Shown here: positions 52,605-61,042 of the stretch, one piece after another | Numbering within the stretch: the stretch's first letter is position 1 | Layout of the letters: every line of letters begins with the position of its first letter | Source of the DNA: Symmachiella dynata | GTDB lineage: Bacteria; Planctomycetota; Planctomycetia; Planctomycetales; Planctomycetaceae | DNA: 64,000 bases | Direction of reading: 5' to 3' | NCBI RefSeq assembly: GCF_007747995.1 | Contig: NZ_CP036276.1 | Span: 564,001-628,000, forward strand | Program-made: the position numbers and the translations under genes | The notes under the pieces: model-generated | Told to the model about the DNA's origin: nothing | Seen by the model: the letters and a program-made list of their open reading frames with translations, nothing else | The model's database searches: none

Positions 52605-54452
52605 TCATTCCAGTGCACGGCGGGGATAATCGGTATACAGTCGTTCAACGCCCAACTCCCGCAGCTGTGCCATTCGCTGGGGGTCGTTCACCGTCCACGC
52701 ACCCGCTTCGAGACTGGCCGCTTTGATTTTTTGGACCTTCTCCGCAGTTACACCCGCCTGGTTGATCACCAAAGCGGCAAAGCCATGCGTCTTGGCGGTA
52801 CGAATATCGGCCTCGATATCCGTGTTTGCTCCGCGGTCCCAAAAAATCGTCACCGCCGGAGCCAGGCGTTTGGCCTGGGTCATGTATTGCAGGTTGCCAT
52901 CGTTGAATCCGACCCACGCTTCCATCTGCAGTCGTTTTACCAGCGCAACTGCCTCGGCGACGCAATCCATCTTAGGTTGAATGGAAACCCGCGTCCGCCG
53001 CTGCTTTTTGACCAGTTTCAGCACATCTTCCAGCAGCGGAATCCGTTGCGGCGGACAGTCGGCGAGACTCTTGCCGGTGCGGCGTCGAAAATCGGTGGCG
53101 ACGTCGACTGTGGCGAGTTCTTTGTAGGTTGATTCCGCCACAACAAGTTTTCGGTCGCCCACGCGCGCCGTCGTTTTGTCATGGATCACCACCAACTGGC
53201 CGTCCTGGGTGCGGAGAATATCCAATTCAAGCCAGTCCGCACCCGCAGCGATGCCGCCTTGAAATGCCGCCAGCGTGTTCTCAGGGAAATTCCCTGAATC
53301 CCCACGGTGAGCGGTGACGCCATTGTTGAGGAACGCAGGTGCTTCACTTTCAACAGCCAGGATCGACTCGCGTTTTTCCTGAAACAATCTGAGCCAATCC
53401 AGCGTCAGTCCCTCGGGAATTGTCGCTGGGGGTTGATACTCCTCGGGGGTTTTGCCCCAATAAAATCCAATCCAACCCGCTGCATACGGTTTGGATGCGT
53501 CGATGAAGCGCCCCAATTGTTGCGCGTCGCACTTCAGCGGAAAAATCTCCTCGATAACGACCGGTTTGCCGACTTCCGCAAATCCTTGGAGCGTCTTGAG
53601 GGCTTGGGGATTCTTGCCGGTTTCAGGGTAGAGGTGCACCGCCAGGAAATCGAGATCGTCGGTCACTTGGTCCGGTATGAACCCCGACGTCAGCCCTGGA
53701 CGATCCAAGCTATTGGGGACCAATCCTACGGTAATCAAATGCCGCCGGTCCTGTTTGCGTATGGCGGCGACCATTTTGCCAATCCAATCTCGAGCAATCG
53801 CTTGCCGTGGTCGGCCGGTTGTTTCCAACGTGATGAATTGCACAAAATGCTTGCCGGCAAAGGCGGGGCCCAGCCAGTCGTCCCGTTTCTTTTTGCCCCC
53901 GGGAACATAAGGCTCGTTCATCAGGTCGTAGCAAAACAGGGCGGGGCTCTTCGCGCAGCGTGCGGCAACGGCTTCCCAAAACCGGGCTTGTGCCTGCCAG
54001 CGTTGTTGTTCGTCTAATGCGTCGTACCAAGCGGGAACGTTTTGTTTGTGGTAGCAGCCCAGTCCAGTCACATCGAGATACAACCCGGTGCGTTCCGCCA
54101 ACCGCAACAGTTTTTCCAATTGCCGCAGTGCGTCCTGGTTCGGTGCATCGGCAGCCGTCATGAACTTACCGAACTGCAGATGCACACGGACGACATTCGC
54201 GCCCAGTTGTTTCATTTCCTGAAAGTCGTCAGCAACGGATTCCCATTCGTCTTCCCAGTAATCCTCAATCAGCCGCCCTTCACGGTCGTGATCGTAGTTG
54301 AATCCCCAGGGAACGAACGTGCGGCCTGATTCCGCCAACACAAAGCCGCGTTGGTCGTTGGCCGTGCGGACCCATTCCAGTTCGGTGGCAAGAGCGTGGT
54401 TGGTCAAAACCAGCCCTGCGATCAACGGCAGAAAGACGAGTTTGCGATGCAT
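52605..54452 (-). CDS. Exported fusion: GH5-like glycosidase plus glycerophosphodiester phosphodiesterase
   Basis: Encodes 615 residues with signal peptide MHRKLVFLPLIAGLVLTNHA. Residues of about 25-365 form a (beta/alpha)8 glycosidase of the GH5/cellulase type with FVPWGFNYDHDR, the acid/base Glu180 in DLMNEPY and the nucleophile in VVIEEIFP (about 301). Residues of about 375-612 form a GDPD barrel with HRGDSGNFPENT (His382), LELDI, VIHDKT and ERLYTDYPRRAL at the end. Both active-site sets are present. Joining a sugar hydrolase and a phosphodiesterase in one chain suggests an action on a glycosylated glycerophosphate polymer or glycolipid; that is inference. No other gene shares its transcript. 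Confidence 0.82.
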   Translation of the reverse strand: MHRKLVFLPLIAGLVLTNHALATELEWVRTANDQRGFVLAESGRTFVPWGFNYDHDREGRLIEDYWEDEWESVADDFQEMKQLGANVVRVHLQFGKFMTAADAPNQDALRQLEKLLRLAERTGLYLDVTGLGCYHKQNVPAWYDALDEQQRWQAQARFWEAVAARCAKSPALFCYDLMNEPYVPGGKKKRDDWLGPAFAGKHFVQFITLETTGRPRQAIARDWIGKMVAAIRKQDRRHLITVGLVPNSLDRPGLTSGFIPDQVTDDLDFLAVHLYPETGKNPQALKTLQGFAEVGKPVVIEEIFPLKCDAQQLGRFIDASKPYAAGWIGFYWGKTPEEYQPPATIPEGLTLDWLRLFQEKRESILAVESEAPAFLNNGVTAHRGDSGNFPENTLAAFQGGIAAGADWLELDILRTQDGQLVVIHDKTTARVGDRKLVVAESTYKELATVDVATDFRRRTGKSLADCPPQRIPLLEDVLKLVKKQRRTRVSIQPKMDCVAEAVALVKRLQMEAWVGFNDGNLQYMTQAKRLAPAVTIFWDRGANTDIEADIRTAKTHGFAALVINQAGVTAEKVQKIKAASLEAGAWTVNDPQRMAQLRELGVERLYTDYPRRALE

Positions 54453-54480
54453 GGAATCACCAACTTATTCTCGACAAGTC

Positions 54481-54556
54481 GTTTCAAAACCCTCTGACGC
54501 AACTCGCTGACACTAAAATGTAAGTTTCCGGAACAAGCGCAACCGGGTTTTGAAAC
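54481..54556. repeat. 76-bp inverted-repeat element
   Basis: gtttcaaaaccc (54481-54492) and gggttttgaaac (54545-54556) are perfect 12-bp complements separated by 52 bp, in the gap 54453-54762. The loop contains no gene and no T-run follows, so it is not an obvious terminator. The rest of the gap holds no gene and must contain the promoter of the esterase gene at 54763. Confidence 0.6.
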
Positions 54557-54762
54557 AGGTTCTAGCAGGAACTCGGCGCCGCGCGAAAACGCGACGATTG
54601 CAATGTAAAGGGAATATCAACCGGATTCAATTACCGGGCGGGCCTGAAAATCGGCGGCTCCCGCGGTATGATTGAAATTCTCAGCAGGTGTTCAACTTGT
54701 TGGCCAGCTTTTAAATTCTTCTGAGATATCCGTATTCCAGATTCAATCGTTGAGGACAAGAG

Positions 54763-55695
54763 ATGAGATCGCTACGTCCGTGCGTCCTGTTTTTGATGGT
54801 CATGCTGTCCGTCGGATTGCTGACGGCCGCTGAGAAAGTGAACACCTCGGGATTGACCTTCACCGAGTATGACATCGAAGAGGATCTCGTCTATGGACAT
54901 AAAGACGGCTTAGCGCTGACCATGGATGTGCTGACGCCCAAGCAGAATGCCAAGGGGATCGGCGTGATCTTGGTTTCCAGCGGCTCCTGGAAATCAAAAA
55001 AGTCCGACATCGAGGCAGAGAACGTTCGCAAACGCAACGAGGACCATTGGGCGCAGGGATTGCTTGCCGGCGGCTATACGCTGTTTGTCGTGCGACACGG
55101 TAGCTCGCCGCGATACTATGTGCCGGAGATGGTGGAAGATATGAATCGCAGCGTACGGTACGTGCGGTCGATCGCTAAAGATCACGGCGTTGATCCCAAT
55201 CAGTTGGGAATCACCAGCGGATCGTCCGGCGGGCATTTGGCACTGATGGCAGCAATGACCGGTGATGAGGGAAATGCCGATGCCAAAGATCCCATCGAGC
55301 GCGTGAGCAGTCGTGTGCAGTGCGTCGTCGCTTGGTTCCCCCCGACCGACATGGTGAATTGGGGCGCCGAGAAGGGATACAACGTGATCAAGCTGGTTCG
55401 CCCGCAAATGTTTCAGCGGATGTTTGGAGAGATCACCGATCTAGAAAAACAACTCCGCGAAATCTCGCCGATTTACTTTGCCACCAAACAATCTCCGCCC
55501 TTATTATTGATTCACGGCGATAGCGACCGAACCGTTCCGCTACAGCAATCCCAAGTGATGCAGGCGAAATATCAGGAACTCGGCTTACCGGTCGAATTGA
55601 TCGTCGAACCGGGCGGCGGGCATTCGTATTGGCCGGGAATTGCGGCGGAATACCAAGAAGTCTGGAAGTGGTTCGACACCTATTTGAAAAAGTAA
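54763..55695 (+). CDS. Exported alpha/beta hydrolase (esterase type)
   Basis: Encodes 310 residues with signal peptide MRSLRPCVLFLMVMLSVGLL; GAGG lies 7 bases before the ATG. Nucleophile elbow TSGSSGGH, acid in HGDSDRTVP and base in PGGGHSYW, so the catalytic triad is complete. It is a paralogue of the membrane-anchored enzyme at 3534-4475, but here the leader is cleavable. It likely deacylates a sugar or other ester. It lies 5 bp before the phytanoyl-CoA dioxygenase-like gene, so both are probably one transcript with the glycosidase after that. Confidence 0.85.
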   Translation: MRSLRPCVLFLMVMLSVGLLTAAEKVNTSGLTFTEYDIEEDLVYGHKDGLALTMDVLTPKQNAKGIGVILVSSGSWKSKKSDIEAENVRKRNEDHWAQGLLAGGYTLFVVRHGSSPRYYVPEMVEDMNRSVRYVRSIAKDHGVDPNQLGITSGSSGGHLALMAAMTGDEGNADAKDPIERVSSRVQCVVAWFPPTDMVNWGAEKGYNVIKLVRPQMFQRMFGEITDLEKQLREISPIYFATKQSPPLLLIHGDSDRTVPLQQSQVMQAKYQELGLPVELIVEPGGGHSYWPGIAAEYQEVWKWFDTYLKK

Positions 55696-55700
55696 GCACA

Positions 55701-56618
55701 ATGTCCACAGCCATGCCTCTCACCAGCTTGGGCGAAACGTTGGATCTATCCGCCGAACAATTCGGCTGGTTTGAATCCAGTGCGCCGTTGATTGACGATC
55801 CTGCTGCATTACGAACGCGGTTGGAGGAAGAAGGTTACTTGTATCTACCCGGTTATCTCGATACCGACCTCGTGACCGCTGCGCGGGAACGGCTGCTTGG
55901 CCAATTGGATGAACTGGGAATGGTCGATCGCACGCATCCGGTTTCTGCAGGAATTGCCCAACAACCCTGGCAGGGACGCAGTTGCCACGATCTGGTTCAG
56001 CAGAACGCGCCGCTGCGGGAATTGCTGTACGCCGGGCGGATGATGGAATTTTATCGACGGCTGTTTGACACACCGGTACGGCATTTCGATTTCACCTGGC
56101 TGCGAGCGATCGGTCCGGGGCACGGTACGGCGCCGCACGTCGATTCGGTTTATATGAATCGTGGGTCGCAACGGCTATTAACCAGCTGGACGCCATTGAT
56201 GGAGATCACACCCGAAATCGGCGGACTGACGATCATGCCCGGTTCGCATCGCTTGGACCGCTTGAAAAAACATTACACAGGCGATGTTGACACGTTTTGC
56301 ACGAATCAACCCGATCGCCCGCCCCAGGATGTCCATGAATGGATCGGCCCGTTGGGGGATGGGAAACTGAGCGGGCATCCGGCGCGGTTACAATCCAAAC
56401 TGGGCCTCCCTTGGCGGACCGCCGAACGGTATCGTCCGGGAGATGTCGTGATATTCAAAATTTTTACCGTCCACGGCAGTCTCGACAACCACAGTGACCG
56501 CATCCGACTCTCGACCGACTCGCGTTACCAGCCGGCCGATGAACCGGCGGACGAACGTTGGATTGGCGAAAACCCGATCGGCCATAATCGTTCCGTCCGC
56601 AAGGGGTTGATTTGCTAG
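55701..56618 (+). CDS. Phytanoyl-CoA dioxygenase (PhyH)-like protein
   Basis: Encodes 305 residues from ATG 55701. The cupin-like core carries the iron ligands His146 and Asp148 in APHVDSVYMN, and a distal His in IFTVHGSLDNHSDRIRLS with the Arg that holds 2-oxoglutarate. LTIMPGSHRLDRL is the typical strand before it. No signal peptide, so cytoplasmic. PhyH-like proteins hydroxylate aliphatic or amino-acid-derived substrates. The Shine-Dalgarno is weak, and the gap to the esterase gene is 5 bp, so coupling is likely. Confidence 0.85.
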   Translation: MSTAMPLTSLGETLDLSAEQFGWFESSAPLIDDPAALRTRLEEEGYLYLPGYLDTDLVTAARERLLGQLDELGMVDRTHPVSAGIAQQPWQGRSCHDLVQQNAPLRELLYAGRMMEFYRRLFDTPVRHFDFTWLRAIGPGHGTAPHVDSVYMNRGSQRLLTSWTPLMEITPEIGGLTIMPGSHRLDRLKKHYTGDVDTFCTNQPDRPPQDVHEWIGPLGDGKLSGHPARLQSKLGLPWRTAERYRPGDVVIFKIFTVHGSLDNHSDRIRLSTDSRYQPADEPADERWIGENPIGHNRSVRKGLIC

Positions 56619-56659
56619 CAAGCGACCAACGACGAAAACACCATAGAAAGTTCCCACTC

Positions 56660-59059
56660 ATGAATCACATACAACGAATTGGCCTCCTTGCATTTCTGGG
56701 GCTTCTGATATTTTCCGGAAGTGGCGCGCCCTTGGCGGCGGCGGAATGGATTGACCTTACGGATGCGGTTGTTGTCGTCCGCGATGGCGATCTTCCCCAA
56801 GCGGAACAAACCGCAGCGACGGTGTTGATTGAAGAGATCGAAAAACGGACTGGTATCAAGTTGCCCCAAACCGACCAATGGCTGGCGGATAAAACGGTGA
56901 TTGCACTCACGTCGCAAAATAAAGTTCCGGGATGGAACACAGCCATCCCCATGCGGAAGGGCGAGAACCTTCCCGAAGCTCAACCCGAGGGATACCGCCT
57001 TTCCGTTCAACAAAACGATGATGCGGCACCGATTGTTTGGATCCAAGGGGCCGATCCCCGTGGCGTGTTGTATGGAGCGGGGGCTTTGTTGCGGAATCTG
57101 CAGTGGGGCCAAGAGACTGCCAAGCTGCCGGCGGATTTAGATATGGCCACCGCACCGGTCTCGCCGATTCGGGGTCACCAGTTGGGTTATCGTGCGACGG
57201 CCAACTCTTGGGATGCTTGGACGGAAGAGCAATTCGATCAATACATCCGCGAATTGGCACTGTTCGGCACAAACGCCATCGAGAATATTCCGTTTCAGGA
57301 TGGGCGGAAAAACTCGATGATGAAATATTCCCGACAGGACATGAATCGCAAATTGAGCGAAATCTGTAACCGTTACGGACTCGACTATTGGGTCTGGACG
57401 CCGGCCGACTTTGATCTCAACAACAAAAAACTGCGCAGTGAAATGCTCGACAAACACGAAACGTTGTACCGCGATTGCCAACGACTTGACGGGGTCTTCT
57501 TCCCCGCCGGCGATCCAGGAGACAATCCGCCGGAATTGGTGCTGCCTTTTTTAGAAGAATTGTCCGAGCGACTCATCGCAATTCACCCGAAGACGCGGAT
57601 CTGGTTGTCGCTACAACGCCTGAGTCGCCGCGACGTCGAGTATATCTTCGATTATATCAAAACAAAGAATCCAAAATGGTTGGGTGGGTTGGTCGCTGGG
57701 CCTTCCAGTCCGCCGGCACCGCTGATTCGTAATTCACTTCCGGCGCAATTCCAGTTTCGCCTATACCCCGACATCACGCACAACAAACTCTGCCAATACG
57801 TCGTCCCTTGGTGGGACCCCGCCTATGCGCTGACGTTGGGCCGCGAAGCGATCAATCCTCGACCGCGCGAATATGCGGAGATCCACAATCGGCTCGCCCC
57901 GTATACCGATGGGTTCATCAGCTATTCCGACGGCGTGCACGATGATGTCAACAAGATTGTCTGGAGCATGTTGGGCTGGGATCCTAATCGCGATGTGCGG
58001 GAGATTCTGATCGAGTATTGCCGCGTTTTCTTCGATCCAGCGATTGCACCCGCAGCGGCTGATGGGATTTTGGCTCTCGAAAAAAACTGGCAAGGCGCGT
58101 TGGCCGACAACGGTGCGGTCGAAGGGACGTTGTTGTATTGGAATGAACTGGAAAAACAGGCTCCGCACTTGAGCGGCAATTGGCGCTGGCAAATGAATTT
58201 ACTGCGGGCAAATTACGACGCCTACACCCGCCGCCGTTTGATATATGAAACCAAACTGGAAAACCAAGCAAACGAGATTCTCGCCCAAGCACCCCAAATC
58301 GGCAGCAAAGCGGCAATGAAACAGGCCTTGGACGTTCTCAATCGCGCGCAGACAGATCCGATTAGCCCAAAATTGCATTCGCGAATCGAGGAACTGTGTC
58401 AGGACCTTTTTGAATCGATCTCGCTGCAAACCAGCGTCGAAAAATATAATGCCAGTGGGGCCGAACGTGGGGCGTTCTTGGATTTCGTTGATCATCCGCT
58501 GAACAACCGGTGGTGGCTCGAAGACCGTTTCACCGAGATCGCCAAACTGCCCGGTGAAGCGGAGCGGCTCAAGGAATTGGAGATCATTCGCACCTGGGAG
58601 AACCCCGGCGCCGGCAGCTTTTATGACGATTTAGGAAACATCGCCAAGTCACCACGGTTGATCCGCTGGAATCCGGCCGGCACCAATCCCGCGCACGTCA
58701 TCCGCTCACCCAGCACGACCTATTGGTGGTTGGACAACGGCAAGACTCGAGCGCGGCCATCGTGGTTGACGACCATGGAAGCCGGAACCAAGGTCGTCTA
58801 CGAGGGCCTGGATCCCAACGCGAATTACGTGATTCGCGTCGCGGGCTATGGGCAGTCGCTGCTCCGCGCCGACGACCAGCGGTTGCAGACATCCCTTGAT
58901 GAACGTGGTCTGGGAGAATTCAAGGAATTCCCCGTCCCCAAAGACTTGCTCAAGGATCGCAAGTTGACGATTACCTGGGATGCCCCCACCGGCGAAGAGC
59001 ATCTCAACTGGCGGCAGCAGTCGCGAAACGCCGAAATCTGGTTGTTGAAACAACCGTAA
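56660..59059 (+). CDS. Exported glycosidase with GH67-N-like domain
   Basis: Encodes 799 residues from ATG 56660, signal peptide MNHIQRIGLLAFLGLLIFSG. The first about 150 residues (AEQTAATVLIEEIEKRTGIK, ADPRGVLYGAGALLRNL) match the alpha/beta domain found at the N-terminus of GH67 alpha-glucuronidases and GH20 hexosaminidases. A barrel follows with RGHQLGYRATANSWDAW, EICNRYGLDYWVWTPAD and DGVFFPAGDPGDNPPE, a pattern of the GH20/GH84-like barrels. The C-terminus has a further sheet domain. Substrate probably a hexosaminide or uronide. It follows the dioxygenase gene by 41 bp, suggesting a three-gene operon 54763-59059. Confidence 0.8.
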   Translation: MNHIQRIGLLAFLGLLIFSGSGAPLAAAEWIDLTDAVVVVRDGDLPQAEQTAATVLIEEIEKRTGIKLPQTDQWLADKTVIALTSQNKVPGWNTAIPMRKGENLPEAQPEGYRLSVQQNDDAAPIVWIQGADPRGVLYGAGALLRNLQWGQETAKLPADLDMATAPVSPIRGHQLGYRATANSWDAWTEEQFDQYIRELALFGTNAIENIPFQDGRKNSMMKYSRQDMNRKLSEICNRYGLDYWVWTPADFDLNNKKLRSEMLDKHETLYRDCQRLDGVFFPAGDPGDNPPELVLPFLEELSERLIAIHPKTRIWLSLQRLSRRDVEYIFDYIKTKNPKWLGGLVAGPSSPPAPLIRNSLPAQFQFRLYPDITHNKLCQYVVPWWDPAYALTLGREAINPRPREYAEIHNRLAPYTDGFISYSDGVHDDVNKIVWSMLGWDPNRDVREILIEYCRVFFDPAIAPAAADGILALEKNWQGALADNGAVEGTLLYWNELEKQAPHLSGNWRWQMNLLRANYDAYTRRRLIYETKLENQANEILAQAPQIGSKAAMKQALDVLNRAQTDPISPKLHSRIEELCQDLFESISLQTSVEKYNASGAERGAFLDFVDHPLNNRWWLEDRFTEIAKLPGEAERLKELEIIRTWENPGAGSFYDDLGNIAKSPRLIRWNPAGTNPAHVIRSPSTTYWWLDNGKTRARPSWLTTMEAGTKVVYEGLDPNANYVIRVAGYGQSLLRADDQRLQTSLDERGLGEFKEFPVPKDLLKDRKLTITWDAPTGEEHLNWRQQSRNAEIWLLKQP

Positions 59060-59143
59060 AGCGGGAACCGCCCCCGCCCAGCGAAGGTTGTTTGCTCACT
59101 CCCTCTCAAGTGTGAGCAGCGATGCAGTCTCGTCTCGTCAGCT

Positions 59144-59596
59144 CTACGAATGATTGTCGACGTCCAGCGTCTCGACGATGATCGCTGCTTCGGTTGATTC
59201 GTGTTCATGCAGCAGATCTAAGAATTGCTCGATGTCCACAAGCACGTCCCGCCAACATTGATAAGATTCTCCGCAAGCCTGCAATCGAGAACTGTAGTCG
59301 TCCAGGGTGTCGAGAATCTGTAGGTGTTGCTGTTTCAATTGTTCCGCTTGCTCAGCCAACTGCGGCGCGCGTTCGATTGCACCGGCTAGATAGCCTCCCT
59401 GTTCTTCGAGTTCGAAATGTTCTGCGAGATGATCGCGCAATTCTCGAATGCGGGCTCCCATCTCTTCGTACTTCGGTCCATCGCCCAGTTCGTTGACTTC
59501 ACTCCAGAATTGCCTCAAGTCAGTGACCCGTTTCGAAATTTCGACATGTTCGGTCGACAACATCCGCAGGAAATCATCGGTTTGCGAAGCAGCCAT
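59144..59596 (-). CDS. Hemerythrin-domain protein
   Basis: Encodes 150 residues from ATG 59596, with AAGG 9 bases upstream; in-frame ATGs further upstream lack spacing. The four-helix layout carries the expected His/Glu pattern: LSTEHVEISKRV, LAEHFELEEQGGYL, KQQHLQILDTL and LLHEHESTEAAI. Hemerythrins bind a di-iron centre and sense or carry O2 or NO. There is no extra signalling domain, so it may be an iron or oxygen store. It stands alone. Confidence 0.82.
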   Translation of the reverse strand: MAASQTDDFLRMLSTEHVEISKRVTDLRQFWSEVNELGDGPKYEEMGARIRELRDHLAEHFELEEQGGYLAGAIERAPQLAEQAEQLKQQHLQILDTLDDYSSRLQACGESYQCWRDVLVDIEQFLDLLHEHESTEAAIIVETLDVDNHS

Positions 59597-59726
59597 CGTA
59601 CCCATCCTTCCAGTGCTCTGAATCGTGCACCTGTAAGCGGCCGAGTTTGTATTGATCACAAACTCCTAGTACAGCTGGTCAACAGAAACTCGCGAGGAAA
59701 CCCCTCACAGACTTTGGTCCAGGCAT

Positions 59727-59764
59727 AAAAAAAACCTCCATCGTGCGAACCTTGCACGTAGAGG
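59727..59764 (-). terminator. Intrinsic terminator downstream of the alcohol dehydrogenase gene
   Basis: On the minus strand, CCTC and CGTGC pair with GCACG and GAGG around a 7-base loop (59764-59735), with a small internal bulge, and eight T follow at 59734-59727. It lies about 120 bp after the dehydrogenase stop. A short open frame (54 codons, 59825-59661) crosses it and is probably not a gene. Confidence 0.75.
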
Positions 59765-59882
59765 CTGTCATGACCGGAATCGGACCACCAAGTCATCAGC
59801 GGTCCCGTTCTGGCCGTCATTATTCGTGGCGAACGCAAAAATGTCAAGACGTGTAATCCCTCCCCGTGGGGGGCATTGGGCG

Positions 59883-60893
59883 TCAATCGATGACCAGGAC
59901 TTTAGCCCCCTGAATCGGGCCATGTTTCAGTTCCAGCAAAGCACGATTTGCGTCTTCGAAGCGGTAAGGTTCGACCGTGGGGCGAATCGGAATCTCGGCG
60001 GCGATTTTCAGGAATTCGGCAATATCAAAATGGGTGACGTTGGCGACAGTTTTGATTTCGCGCTCCATCCACAAATGGTCGTGGTAACTCAGGTCCAACA
60101 GCGACTGCTTGTCGGTGTCCTCTTTACGAATCGCATTAATCACCAACCGTCCTGCTGGAGCGAGGTTTCTTAAGGCCTCGACCACCGGTTTCCAGACCGG
60201 CGTGGTGTCGATAATCGCGTCCAGGTTTTCCGGCGACCGATCCGTGGTGTCTCCCACCCAGGTGGCTCCCAATTCCAAGGCGAATCGTCGCGCGCTTTCA
60301 TCACGTGCGAAGACCGACACTCGACTATCAGGATACAGGTGCCGCGCCAGTTGAATCACGATGTGAGCTGAGCCGCCAAAACCGGTTAAGCCCAGCGATT
60401 GGCCATTCTGGAGTTGGGTCAGTTTTAATGAGCGATAACCGACCGCCCCGGCACAGAGCAGGGGGGCAGCTTCAGCGTCGGTGAAAACATCAGGAATGCG
60501 ATAGGCGTACTGCTCCCCGACCGTTAGGTACTCCGCATAGCCGCCGTTCACGTCTCGGCCCGTGGCCCGGAAATCGACGCTGAGGTTCTCATCATCCGCG
60601 CCCGTCGATGAATGGATCCAACCCACGCCGACGCGGTCGCCGACTTGCAGTTGGCTCACTTCGGCCCCCAGGCGTTCCACACGACCAATCACTTCATGAC
60701 CAGGGACCACTGGGAACTGCGGCGGCGCGGTGCGACCTTCGATCTCGTCCAATTCCGTATGACAGACTCCGCAAGCAGCGACCCGTATTAAAACCTCACC
60801 GGGCCCTGGAGTGGGGATGGGAACATCGGCCAGGACGAGCGGTTCATTCGTGTCGTGTAGCGAGACGATTTTGTGAAGCAGCATGGCTTTCAT
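59883..60893 (-). CDS. Zinc-type alcohol dehydrogenase lacking the structural-zinc cysteines
   Basis: Encodes 336 residues; AAGGAG lies 8 bases before the ATG. The catalytic zinc set is present: Cys41 (AACGVCHTELDEIEG), His66-Glu67 (VPGHEVIG) and Cys147 (LLCAGAVGY). NAD(P) binding is at LTGFGGSAHIVIQL (169-182). In the relatives I know, the C-x-x-C-x-x-C-x(7)-C lobe follows VGVGWI. Here the stretch at about 92-106 (WIHSSTGADDENLSV) has no cysteine and is about six residues shorter. The enzyme probably still reduces aldehydes or oxidises alcohols. It ends at an intrinsic terminator. Confidence 0.87.
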   Translation of the reverse strand: MKAMLLHKIVSLHDTNEPLVLADVPIPTPGPGEVLIRVAACGVCHTELDEIEGRTAPPQFPVVPGHEVIGRVERLGAEVSQLQVGDRVGVGWIHSSTGADDENLSVDFRATGRDVNGGYAEYLTVGEQYAYRIPDVFTDAEAAPLLCAGAVGYRSLKLTQLQNGQSLGLTGFGGSAHIVIQLARHLYPDSRVSVFARDESARRFALELGATWVGDTTDRSPENLDAIIDTTPVWKPVVEALRNLAPAGRLVINAIRKEDTDKQSLLDLSYHDHLWMEREIKTVANVTHFDIAEFLKIAAEIPIRPTVEPYRFEDANRALLELKHGPIQGAKVLVID

Positions 60894-61042
60894 CGCGACG
60901 GCTCCTTGAGGTCTCAGCGGACTATGGGCGACAGGCGATTGCGCAATTCCATTCTTACGGCAATCTTCAGCGAATCAAGAGGTGCATCTCGGTAGCATGG
61001 AATGTCGCTGGAATCGAACGACCGCAAAACGGCTACGTCCAA

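Noticed and set aside
52272-53132. A 286-codon plus-strand frame
   Set aside because: Covers the opposite strand of the GDPD domain and has no sensible domain content.
54481-54556. Integron attC site
   Set aside because: The arms lack the attC core sites and no integrase is near.
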